This document shows positions 36,116 through 47,800 of a stretch of 64,000 bases of DNA, in pieces. The position numbers were made by a program, and so were the translations under genes. The notes beneath the pieces are model-generated. The model searched no databases and was not told the origin of the DNA. It saw nothing but the letters and a program-made list of their open reading frames with translations. Each line of letters starts with the position of its first letter. Positions within the stretch are counted from its first letter, which is position 1. The DNA comes from Pelodera strongyloides. Its lineage: Eukaryota; Nematoda; Chromadorea; Rhabditida; Rhabditidae. The stretch covers positions 62,001 through 126,000 of the forward strand of contig JAANDG010000026.1 in NCBI GenBank assembly GCA_036852015.1. The letters run 5' to 3'.

Positions 36116-39100
36116 CTTATAAACCTGAAACACGTTACAGTAAACGTAGCGTACAAACATTGAACAACATCCAGTACATACAATAACAACCACTACATAC
36201 CAATATCGTTGGCCCGCTTCCTTCGAAAATTCACTTTTATAGTATTTCCTTCACGGATTTGATAGCATAAATTTTTTTACAGTGCTCTACTTAGGCTGAT
36301 GTTTGTAATGATGCTTTCTAAATAATTAAAAATAGCTCCTCCTATGTCAATGATGATATTTAAATAGGATGGTTCTTGATCCTCATTTGATCAGAACATA
36401 TGAAAGTGGTACAATTTTCCCAATATGTTCCAGATAACAACAATATGCATTGACATTTTACTTTTTTATTTTAACTTGAATGAATATGCTTGCACGCTCT
36501 CATTCACGTTCTCACTGAAAGGAAATGAAACCATCAAAGTCAGTAAGCGCGCTTCATCTATGTTCTATGTTTCCAGCTCGGGCTCTATTTGACAGAATCT
36601 AATTAAACTGTTGGAAATCCAACGTAGTGGTTGCGAGTAACCCGTGGTTTATGAACCTTTATCGCTTCTTTACGACCATAGAAAACATAGTCTCGACGTT
36701 CAATTTGTAGGTGCTAAACGAACTACGTGTAAAACGTAAATGCGTGGAAAATGACGCAAAGATGCTTTCAGAATCAAATTAAAGCGTCTCGTTTGAAGTT
36801 CAGTGTTGCGCTTAAACGGGTGGCAAATTAAAAGTACTTTAACCATCTAGCCTAAAGGAAATATTTATCGGGCAGTGACTAGAAAATGGGGCAAAGTGTT
36901 AGTTTGTTGTTAATTTCGCTCATGCTAGTGATTTTTCTCAATCCGCACAAAAATGTATAAGATTCTTCGATGTGCATTTAGTACATTGGATCATGTACTT
37001 TGTTCATTGGAGGTTTAATTTATTTGAGTCGCAGGCTCACAAAAAAAGCGAACTCAATTCATAACAATATGGAGTAAACATATAAAAAAGAGAGCACTCA
37101 TCGCAATCTGAGGATTACCAAGCCTACTATCCATACACAGCGTATATGTGTAGCTGATGAGCATTCACAAGCTCTCCTCAACTAGTCGTTTACATACTAA
37201 TTTCATGATATTTTTGGAAATAATTGCAGACTTTCGCGCGTTTATGTACAACGATTCAGATTTCTCTTTTCTTTGGGTAAATAACATTTATTTTTCTTAT
37301 TTTGACCATAAACGGTTGTATAATTTTCAGAACTACACTTTGTGCTTAACAACAGTCTAGCTTCAAAAATGGGAAGATTTGTTACTTTTTTTCTCGAATA
37401 CTTACAGGTTGTACGATCAGTCCAAGCTGTCGCATTCTTTTACTTCAGTCAATTGACCAAGTAATATTGACTATATATCCAAGGTACTTAGAATTCTCAG
37501 TTCCGGCCTACTGTATCATAATTCCATCCAATATAGTTCAGTTCCTACAGTATCACAAAAGGAACTGATTCTAATTGCTTCGTCAGCAGACTCGTGGGTG
37601 TTCGAATATCAAAAATAAATATTAAAACATAATGAAAGGTCCAATCAAAGACAATTGACTATTGTTTTTTTATCGCAATGGGAAATTGGATTAATTAACA
37701 ACATTTGTATGCACCCCCTGAATCGAATACTAAAATGGAAATGAGCTTCGACGCGTTTTTGTGCAGCGTACCCCATCTTCCTTTCACTAAAGAAAGAAAA
37801 ATACTAAATGCACCGTTTCACATCGAATATTTCACTAGGAGATAAAATGTATATTTTGCTAGATTGCTAATTGTATGGTAATTCTGGTATTAGAAAGAGA
37901 AAACTGAATTGCTAAACGAAATGGACAGTATTTCGGACACCCGACGAAAGTCTGAGTAGACGGTAAAGAAAGACGAATGAATGGAACAAACTCGCCACAA
38001 AAGCAACAGTACTTCTGGTACTGTGGATATTGGTAAGTAAACTTAATTAAGCCCCCCGACCGACTCAATTAGCGCTCCTACCTACGCAACGCACCAGCAT
38101 TTCCCAAAAAAATTATTTTAGTAATGACTTTATTAAATTTACATCACACATTAAAACGTAAAAGAAAGACACATTTTCTGAATATGCGACATAACAGAAC
38201 TGAGGGCTATTAATAATTATTGATGTTACTCAATGATAAACTCAAACTATTCGCAGCAACTATTGACACACAAAAAAAAACTAGAAGATGAAAACTGATA
38301 CAACCGGGCGAATTTTTTTCGATAAAGCTAAGCAGTTGCGATTTTTTTGATGAAGCTAAGATAAATTTGTACTGGAGCTCACAGTATCAGTTTCTTATAG
38401 TTAAACTATAAGCGCTGAGATACTTCTTTATTCGAATAAAGAAGTAATTGACATGCTTTTGAAAATAGAATACATATCAAACAACAGGTTGGATAAAAAC
38501 AACTTGTAACAAATTTAAAATAAAGCTATATAATATTGTATTTATGGCTAGCAAGCAACAATGATTAGTAAGTAAGCATAAGGCAACACGGTTTATCACG
38601 AATATTTGTAATGTGAATGACAGCCACCACAAAATGGCAGAAGAAACTTTAAATGCTTTAAAAAGATTGCGTTCACCTCCAATTTTACACTATTGCACAT
38701 GCTATTTTACTTATTGCGGTGATTTATGTTTATCATAGAAAGTCCGACGGATAGCTCCAAAAATAGTATGGATAATTCCACACATCAATACATTAACAAT
38801 ATTGCTAGGTCCACTGCTCAAAAAAAAGAACGTTATAAATTGGGGTCATAGTATCGCCTGATGCTGTACGTTGCTCAGATCGTCTTCTGTTCGAAGTGGA
38901 AATTGCGAATATATGTACTACGTCCAGTGGAACGTACAGTTTTGCTCTTAATACTCTTAATACTGCTCTTAATGCATCAGACGAACTTTTATGTTGAAAC
39001 TAATTGCAATGCTTGGGAAGTGCAAACAGTGTTATTGTGTTTTGATTGCAATGAGTATGTAGTTGTATTCTAACATAACATAAAACGAACTCCATTAGAG

Positions 39101-39199
39101 CTTTTAGTGGGGCACCATTTTTATGCGAGATGCCTAAATACGAGAGGACATTATCAATATGTAAGCACCAGTGCAGTGTATGGAAGCAGCGTATGAGAA
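36116..39199. other. Gene-poor stretch upstream of PDISQ member 2
   Basis: About 3 kb of AT-rich DNA without a recognisable gene. It contains two adjacent perfect palindromes at 38.4 kb. The 3' end of the ENPP gene abuts its right side. Confidence 0.35.
38394..38445. repeat. Two adjacent perfect palindromes
   Basis: A 19-base palindrome (9-bp arms, CTTATAGTT) at 38394-38412 is followed nine bases later by a 24-base perfect palindrome at 38422-38445 (12-bp arms, ACTTCTTTATTC). They lie about 750 bases beyond the 3' end of the ENPP gene. Function unknown; chance is possible in AT-rich DNA but less likely for two side by side. Confidence 0.75.
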
Positions 39200-42100
39200 C
39201 TACAGTACGAAAAGAGTGAATATCAAGACTATTGTCGTGGAGAGTGCAGACAAGAGAGATGATGAGTTCATATGTTCTGAATTGGGTCGCTCTTCCCATC
39301 CTTCAGTTAGCATGTCTTCGACGGAAGACCATGTACCATTATGGGGATGTGGCGGTTCAACTCCAAGAATGTTAAGGAACACCTGGAAAGAAGATGAAAT
39401 CTGCGTCAGCTATAGCAATTAAACTTTGCATTACAATATGCAAGTAGATAATACGGTTTTGCATCAGGTTGAGTTATTTTCTTCCCGTAGGTGTAGAAAA
39501 CACCTGCGGTATTTGTAAAGGTTTCAGCTTTTTGCAGCGAGATTAATTTAGAACTCGTCGAAAAGGTCGAGATCCGAGTTCACATTTTGCACCGCTTTTT
39601 CAGAAATTTAAGTAACAGTTTTCCCATTTGTTTAAGTAAACCGCAACGTCACACCCATTCAGGATACAATGAAATTAGCATTTGCACAATAAGTACGAGG
39701 TTTGTTCGCCAATTTAAAAATCTGTCAAAAAAAAGTCTACAAATTGTGTACAAGAACAAAGTGCAAGCTGTTTTTGATGTAGAATCTTTTATAAAATTGC
39801 AAGAAAACTACTGACCTGGTATAAGTCTACTATCTCAAGAGGCCCAAATCGTTCGTTGGCCTTGAAGGCTGCAAAACAATTTCATTAGAGAATAAACAAA
39901 CGTCCATTTAGATTCACTCTCAATTTACATAAATCGAGCTCAAAAAGCAATACTAGTTCCGTAAGTTCGTTCCAACTCTGAAATACTGTATTGGCGCAAT
40001 AACGATTGCAGCAGCCCTTTTTCACGAATAGAGGGCTCGGACTTGGGCGATTATTACGCAGTTTCAAATGCAGACTTTATAGGAAGAAAATTGTGTACAT
40101 TCGCGATGTAGAGGTTCAGATTAATATCAGCGAACGGTAACACAAATTCATAAAATGTGACGAATATCCATTGTAAAGGCGATAAGAACACTACAATTGT
40201 CATCTAGTTGCACAGTTCGTAGAAAAAAGTCGGCACCTGGTCCTCTGGCCATGAAGACTCCTCTCATTTCTGGTGTTTCTGGATCCCAGCCAGATGTGGA
40301 TTTGAGCTCTTCAGAAATGTCGTTTGCAGAAGGAAGGGATGGCAACTCGCGCTAGAAAATGATAAATGATAAATGAATAATTATTATTATTCTTATAAAC
40401 ATAAACTGATCTATCGGGCACAGAACTCTGGTCCTCAGGCGCACAGCGCGCAAATGCGTAGCCTATGATATTTGTTTCCGAGCATTTTCCGCGGAAAAAC
40501 CCGCTAGTTTTTTACTAGTTTCCTACTAGGTTTTTAGTCGGAAAAAGCTCGGAAAACGAAAGTTTGTCGGAAAAAGCTCGGAAAATCCGCGGGAAATGCT
40601 CGGAAACGGACAAACAGACAGCTCCCGAGCTCGGCCCGCCTATTTTCCGAGCTCGGCCCGAGAACCTCAAAGTTTCCGAGCTTTTTCCGAGAATCTTCTC
40701 GGAGAATACTCGGAGAATCCGCGGAAGATCCTCGGAAACGCAAAGTTTCTCGGAAAATGCTCGGGATTCATTAACGGAGGCCGCGTCCGCGGGAAAAGAT
40801 TGCAAATTCGCATTGAAAACTTCGAGACACAGAGAAACCTCTTTTCTGCGTCTCCCCCTTTCCCATGATCCCTTTTCCGCGGACGCGCTATGATATTTGT
40901 TTCCGAGCATTTCCCGCGGAAAAACCAGCTAGTTTTTTACTATTTTCCTACTAGGTTTTTAGTCGGAAAAAGCTCGGAAACGCAAAGTTTCTCGGAAAAT
41001 GCTCGGAAAATCCGCGGGAAATGCTCGGAAACGGACAAACTGACGGCTCCCGAGCTCGGCCCGCCTATTTTCCGAGCTCGGCCCGAGAACCTCAAAGTTT
41101 CCGAGCTTTTTCCGAGAATCTTCTCGGAGAATACTCGGAGAATCCGCGGAAAATCCTCGGAAACGCAAAGCTTCTCGGAAAATGCTCGGGATTCATTAAC
41201 GGAGCGGTTACGCATTTGCGCGCTGCGCGCCTGAGAACGTAGAAAAAGTGAATTACCTTAGTGCTCAGGTAGGCCACAATTTTCTCAATGTCAAATGGAG
41301 GGAAAATAAAACTTACAGTAATAATTGTGACACCGGGCTTCGTAATGAGCACAATTCCTGACATAAAACGAGATCCTCGCCAGTTCAAATGTTCAGGAAC
41401 ATCGGCAATCCTTAAAAGTCTCTAGTTACTATTTAATCACTTCTGACCTATTTCAGTAATAGGTCAGAAGCTTTACGACTCGTACGCGGTTCCGAACGCG
41501 AATGGTACGCGAACTCGAGCGCGTACTGGGACGCGAACTCGAACTCGAGCGCGGACTGGTACGCGGACTCGAACGCGGACCGGTACGCGAACTCGAACGC
41601 GGTCTAAAGCGAATTAGTACGCGAACTCGAACGCGGACTGGCACGTGAACTCGAACGCGGTCTCGAACGCGGACGCAAACTCGAGCGCGAACCAGAACTA
41701 AAAAAAAGCCTAATTCTAATGGGGTTTCATGTATGTCAAAAACCGTGCATTTTCCTTCCAAGTATCAATGGCAAAATAGTGTGCCAATCTACCGCAATTT
41801 TGCTAAATGTTGACACATCCGCACTAAAGAATCAAAGCGGGGAGAGACATTTTTTTTGTTGAACAAATGGTCCGGTGGCTATCCGTCGTAAAAACTGCCT
41901 GTAGATATTCTCGTGTAGTGCCAAGATACGGTAAATTTTTCGATACTTGGAAGGAAAATCGGCCATACATGGAAACCCCATAAAGGCTGATGTTGCTAAT
42001 AAATAAAACCTGCCTGTAAACGGAAACAAGCGGTGTATCTGTGTCCTCGTAATCTCCCATTGGTGCCCATTGATCGCAGACTTTCAGTTCGAAGAAGATC

Positions 42101-44826
42101 TGGAGACATGTGCGAAAATAAAATTTGAAAAACTGTAAACAATACATATTTCACAGTCGTCAGTCAGTATGAAATAACGCGCCGAGTAGTGGAAGTTGAG
42201 CTATAATAATGTTCAGTGCATAAAAAACACATGCTCAAAATGTTCCGTAAGGCGCTCAAAACACCAAAAAAAAAACACAATAAAATAAAATGAAACCAAC
42301 GTTGTCCTCGTCTTCAGGTTCAGTGAAAACCATAAGCATTGCGTGACTATTGACAATACGTTTCACCTAAAAACAACCAATTTTGTAAATAGTCACGTTA
42401 CTATGAAATGAGCCCGAGAGCATATACTGCATGGAAAAGCATACCTTCGAATAATCAGCCAAACACTCCTCAAGGTGATACTGGTTTTCTTCGTCGATTG
42501 GAGCCAAGCCTAAAGTAGACAAATTGCGATCCAGATATTTATATAATATCTTTATTCAACGTAAGATCATACATCGTTTCGACTCGTGCTTAAATAATTT
42601 CGCACTCACCGTGGTCAGACAGCACAACAAGATTTGTGGAGGTGAAAAGTTCGTTCTCTTCGAGTTTTTGCTAAAAAAAAACACTATATTTAGCGCAGAT
42701 TGTGTATTGAATACTATACATAGTATGCAGCCCTGAAGTTTACACAGTCTACTTTTTTCATTCGGTTACTTTGCATCTGAAGAAAAATGAGAGATACGAC
42801 GCCACTTATTGGAGGTGATCACCGAAACAAGTATGTACCTGAAGATCATTTAAATGGAGATCAAGCCTTGAAATTGCCTCGTCGGCCTCATCACTGCTCG
42901 CTCCATAGTTCCGAATTGCATCATCTAGGAGAGCGAAGCGAACCAAGAACATCTAAATCACATTATATAACGCACCAAGCAAGATTCTGACGCAATTAAT
43001 TCCTTGTACTCGGTTGGCATTTGCATTTTATTTGAATTCATAGGCAAAAAGTTGCGATGCTTGCTTGTGAATGAATTAGTCAAAGGGATGAATGCGGGTT
43101 AAAATCAAAATCAGGTTGCTCAACTTGAATAACCAACCTGTTGTCTGTATGCTTGGTATTTTTTGATCTTGGACACAATTGAATCGAATTCATCTCCCAT
43201 GGAGTCCGTCTGATCGGGGTTGGACAGATCCGTCCAACGTTTCATTGGAACTTGTACTACCGCGTCTCCATAAGGCCTCTGAAATTATCGGCAACTGAAT
43301 AACTTATGTTTACTGCGCGATCGATTCTGATTCATATGTATTCTGATTTTTTCCACAGTTACCCTTCGGTTCTAATTCTTTTTTTTTTGCGTACGTGTAG
43401 ACATCCTAGGTTGAAGCGTTTCGCATACACTTGAAGCAGTCAGTAATAGGGAATGAACAGAGTCGGTTTCACACAATGATTGTGTGTGAGAATACTATTT
43501 GTGTTAATAAACAGAATAAAGCGACGCCCAAAAGAAAAATTTGCGCCACAGATTCTGCAAAGATTCCTGGCTTTCAGGGGAGATTCAAAAAAGTATTACT
43601 TACGTGACAGTGCGCGAACCAGTAGCAGTGCACTACTACTCCTTTCTTGCCCACGGTGTGCCAGATGGGAGCGGGCAATTCGCTCCACCACACATCTTCG
43701 GTATCATTCGCGCCTATATAAATGTCTGTATGTGCACCCCAAACAATCAAAATATTCAGGGGCTGATGAAACATCCAACCACCATTGGAAAACTTCTATT
43801 TGTAAGTAATATATCCATCATATTAAACAAACTTTCAAAAGTCTCACCATATCCTCTTCCAAATCCAATGTTCGAGTTTGCATCCCACATATAGTCGGCG
43901 GTAAATCCGTGCGCATTGGTATGCAGACCTTAAAAAAATTTATTCTCTGTAATAAACTCTATTAACATCTCCTGTCTGACATAGCATTCTAGCAAATGTC
44001 ACATGATCGATTATCGGCCCATTCACATGCTAATTTGCTCCTCTCCGGGAAATTTCGAAGAATGCACATTCCCTCCCTTTGACTTGGTTATTTATGTGGA
44101 AAAGAGTCTGTCGCGTGAGGAGTCTACTATTTCTCCTCCCGATCGCAGTTTACAATGTCCTTACACATGTCATCTGTTCAATTGCGCATTTTCCAATGAC
44201 CTCTCAGCTATATGTATGCTAATTGCCATTTAATGAAGTGGCCCAAACAACACGCTACGTATCTTAAAGGACACCGACACCGTAAACGAGCCATCAAGTC
44301 CTGCAGTTAAAGAAAAGCGCGATACGCGCCTCTTTGACGCTATTATGCGTTTATCACGTGCGCGGAGGTGTAAATGTCAGCAAAAAGAAGCCGGAAAAAC
44401 AAATAATAATATGTTATGCAAAACAAAGTTGAACCTGTGACGAGACTGATCCAATTTGGCCATGAGTGAGTGGGAAAACTGGACCTCACATGCTCCACTT
44501 GCACTCCGTTATCGGAAATTGCCTAAAAGAAACAAAGTAATTATTTACAATGTGTCTCACAAAAAATTACTCCTTCGAAAAATTAGCACAAATGGATGTA
44601 TTATGGACACCCGCAATAGATTACGGTAAACATATTTCAATGGGAATCATAAGCATTTGAACAAGAACAAACTTACTTTGAAACCGTAGGTAAGCTCTGG
44701 CTTGGTGTCGTTTAGAAATGAGGCCCCCAGACCATCGACCAAGACTATTATCAGGTTCTGTCCTATTGGATCCTTGCAAAGGACTCCGCTGGACACTAAT
44801 AATAGTAGAGGCCCCAACAGTATCAT
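39200..44826 (-). CDS. ENPP-family (type I phosphodiesterase/nucleotide pyrophosphatase) ectoprotein, probably inactive
   Basis: Fourteen exons give 468 residues: 44826-44677, 44522-44435, 43928-43848, 43713-43604, 43278-43138, 42952-42839, 42670-42610, 42509-42445, 42366-42301, 42099-42014, 41410-41317, 40351-40237, 39868-39816 and 39382-39200. A signal peptide (MILLGPLLLLVSSGVLC) is followed by the ENPP landmarks: LIIVLVDGLG (metal Asp31), SFPTHSWPNW, LVTGLHTNAHG, LVVLSDHGLG (Asp247, His248), FMARGPAFK, and LNILGVEPPHPHNGT at the end. A hydrophobic C-terminus (TTIVLIFTLFVL) suggests a GPI or membrane anchor. ENPPs hydrolyse nucleotide or lipid phosphodiesters using two zinc ions and a Thr nucleophile. 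Here the nucleophile position is Ser70, and two metal-binding His positions are Arg204 and Trp374, so activity is doubtful. Intron 10 seems to use a GC donor. Confidence 0.85.
40434..41235. mobile_element. Composite inverted-repeat element inside an ENPP intron
   Basis: The ends are 27-base terminal inverted repeats, CTCAGGCGCACAGCGCGCAA and onward on the left and its complement at 41209-41235, matching at 26 of 27 positions. Inside are two direct copies of about 315 bases (about 40464-40778 and 40889-41204), full of CTCGGAAA motifs. They are separated by about 110 bases that carry their own inverted ends (CGCGTCCGCGG...CCGCGGACGCG). There is no coding capacity. It is strongly GC-rich compared with the host intron. 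No target-site duplication is obvious. Confidence 0.85.
41459..41700. repeat. Degenerate GC-rich minisatellite
   Basis: About 240 bases are built from imperfect 12-base units alternating between CGAACTCGAACG-like and CGGACTGGTACG-like forms. It lies in ENPP intron 10, the one with the apparent GC donor, and just upstream of exon 11 in transcription order. Units vary by single substitutions and small deletions. On the minus strand one frame reads as an Arg-rich repeat, but it lies within the intron. Confidence 0.8.
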
Positions 44827-44838
44827 ACCCTGAAACAA
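44827..44838 (-). promoter_or_regulatory. Probable spliced-leader acceptor of the ENPP gene
   Basis: On the minus strand a ttgtttcag acceptor stands three bases before the start ATG, with no upstream coding exon. This fits nematode trans-splicing. Confidence 0.5.
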
Positions 44839-47800
44839 TTATTCACGTACACAATGAATTGACAATGAATTGTACAATGCAACGTTCATTAAAAATACAA
44901 ACGATTTTTATTAATGATATTGCATTAAAAATGGGTGCATATACCGTATAACGAATAACTTCACACCAAATATAAAGAAGAACAACACTCTCTGTTTATC
45001 GACAGTATCAAGGTTTTTTTATGAGGTTACGGTAAACGAACATGAATAATACATTCAAATTACCGTACATGGGATGCTAACGAAAATACTCAAAAATAAT
45101 GAATCATTTTGCATGCACTTTTGTGATATGTATATATTCATGTTGTACTATTGTCAGTGTTGTGTTGAGCCAGGACCTGTTCATTAATCAGAGACATGGG
45201 AGTGCTCAATTTCCAACAAAGATTGATTGATTAGAAAAGACCCACAAAATCCAATGACATGAAGAGGCTGTTTTGCATGTACAATTCGCGATAACTATGA
45301 AGGAGTGAAAAATAGATGTATTATAAAATGCACGAATATAACATAACAGAAGTTCACTTCATACATTTTGAAACGGAAAGAGAGCCAGGAAGTCATCAGG
45401 CCCCTCAACTTCATTGGGACATTTTCTTTGACTGTTTTGCCCAAATTGACCTTATGTAGAGCGATTGGATGGCGAATATGATTGATCTCCTTTATCTCGA
45501 AGCTAGATAGTATACAAAGGCTAGAATGAGAAAACATCGGACTCCTAATAAAAAATATCCGAAGTTTCCGCACCAACTCTTTACTCGATGATTAAAAGCG
45601 TCTTTCGTGTGTATGTTAGATTGTTTTTGAGTAATCCTAACTGGCATATCCTTTTCTTTCTTTTTTTTTTGTCCCGTGGATCATGCACATCACAATTCAA
45701 AGAGGAACACAATGGTGTTTGATACAAATTCCCACCGTTGTTACCACTTCTAGTATATCGGGAGAGGTCTTATGGTTAATTGTTTAATTTTGTTGGTACC
45801 ACTTACAACCGGGAAATACGACGTGGTTGGAATTAGGCAGAGAAATAAATTGTAGTTAATAGCAGAGCAAAACGTCACATTTTTAAGGGATGTGCTTATT
45901 CGACATATAATCATTTGTTTTTGATAAACATATCTACGTTGGTCGTTCACAATTTTATTCGATGATTAATGGTGCTCCGGTCATAGCAAACAAACGGCCT
46001 CTCAAATGCTTAGTTTCTATGGATGAACGTATAACGAACCTCTTTGGTATCTGTATCGTACCGTCACTTTAAGATCTAGGATATTGAACTCTATTGCTTA
46101 CGGATGGCTAGTGAACTTGATGAATGATTACAACTGAAAATAAGCGCAGCTCATTGTTGCGCAGGTAAGTTACTTGCAAGCAAGATCGAACGTGGTAGAT
46201 GAATTCAAGGCAGATAATGCTAATGGAACTACTGTTTAATTGGAAACAGCATTACGTGTTCAACTAGTGCGGAAGAGAACGAGTTCTGGGCTCTCAAAGC
46301 TTTTGACAAAGCTGTTGATTGACTACCGGCCATATACGAAAAAGGTTAATCGGGCCATTGCAACGACCAAGGTTACTCATAAACACATGTCAGAATGTCA
46401 GCCAGGCACACTTTTTGCATCAGATAAAGAAAAGTGCAGAGGAGGCGAGAGCAGTGGGACCATGGGTGCTTAACCTCTTGGCATCGAGACATTTACCTGG
46501 ATAAAACATTGGGCAAACGGCTGCTGTAAACCACAACAAAAACCCAGCATGCTGCTACGGATTCGAGGAAAATAGCAGACATATGAGAAGCAGCGGGCAC
46601 ATTTAATAAAATAATAAAACTCGTTTTATTAGTGTTTGGGTTCCTCCAATATTATGCAATAAGAAAGAAAGAGTTTTCGAATCATCAAATATCATCGTTT
46701 CGCATGTTCAGCTTTTGGTGATTCATGTTTTTTTTTGAATAGTGGCCCTTCCGTTTTCAACTGAACGAAAAGAAAACTGCCATTACAAATTGTATTATTT
46801 TGCAAAAATACGGTAGCATGAGTAACATAAGGAAAAGGAAACAAGAAATGGCGCTCCTCGGCTGATTTGTTACTTTGAGCAAATTGGCGTTGCGTGGACA
46901 TGACAGTGGGCATTCTCTCATTAGCTATGACCGCTTATGATAGAACGAAATGGGATTGAAGCACAGAATAGGCGGCTTAATTCACTTAGAAGATACGTCT
47001 CGAAGAGAGGATTTACACCCCATAAAGAACACATGCGACCGAACAGAATTATTGCCGCCATGAAACGTGATAAATACTTCAAAACAACTAAAATCTCGGA
47101 TTATAAAAAAACTGAGGAAATGAAGCTCCCGAACACATAATCACAATAACGGGAGTAATCCCTAAGATTCAGTTGTGTGCCTCAAACTACTCTTCCACGC
47201 AATGCTATTTCCTCTGTTGAGGATGAATAGGGTGTAAACATAGTCTACTCGAGCACTTACTTCATAAAAATACGAAACGGGTAAGGATAGATTGATTTGT
47301 TTGTATATTATTTTGTCTATTCATTATTGTATTACGTGTTTTCTGTGGTATTTCGGAGGATAGACAGGTGGTTGCGAAGAGAGGAATGTGTCACAGATTG
47401 TGTGGATCTCAAACAGAGTAGGAAAACACTTTTTAGATGAATGAAGCCGGGGGCAAAATAGACGTTGTAAAGCACGAGACAAAGAGATGCATGAGATTGC
47501 CAATATTCAATAACGATCCAGGAACGCAGACACAATAAGGTCAAAATATCATTGAGAATTAAAACTTCTTACTAATTTACTAGCTACCTACTCGTTTTTC
47601 AGTAGAATGCAAACATACACGAGTTAGCATATTTTATCCAAAAAAAGCAGTGTCAAGTTGTCTTATTTGAAGTGTATATGTTATTGTTATTTCGTTATGT
47701 ATTATGTATATGTGGAATTTCGTCTAGCAATAAGGTTGATGATCAAAAAGCGGAAGCTTTTTTATTCTCCGACGTTTTTGTTCAATTCAACTGTGCTCTG

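Noticed and set aside
40515..41234. Ser/Glu/Arg-rich open frames in the ENPP intron
   Set aside because: They are duplicated exactly with the 315-base repeat units on both strands, so the open frames reflect repeat composition (CTCGGAAA) and not a gene.
41453..41761. Arg-Val and Ser-Arg repeat open frame on the minus strand
   Set aside because: It lies wholly in the minisatellite in an ENPP intron and has no start or splice support.
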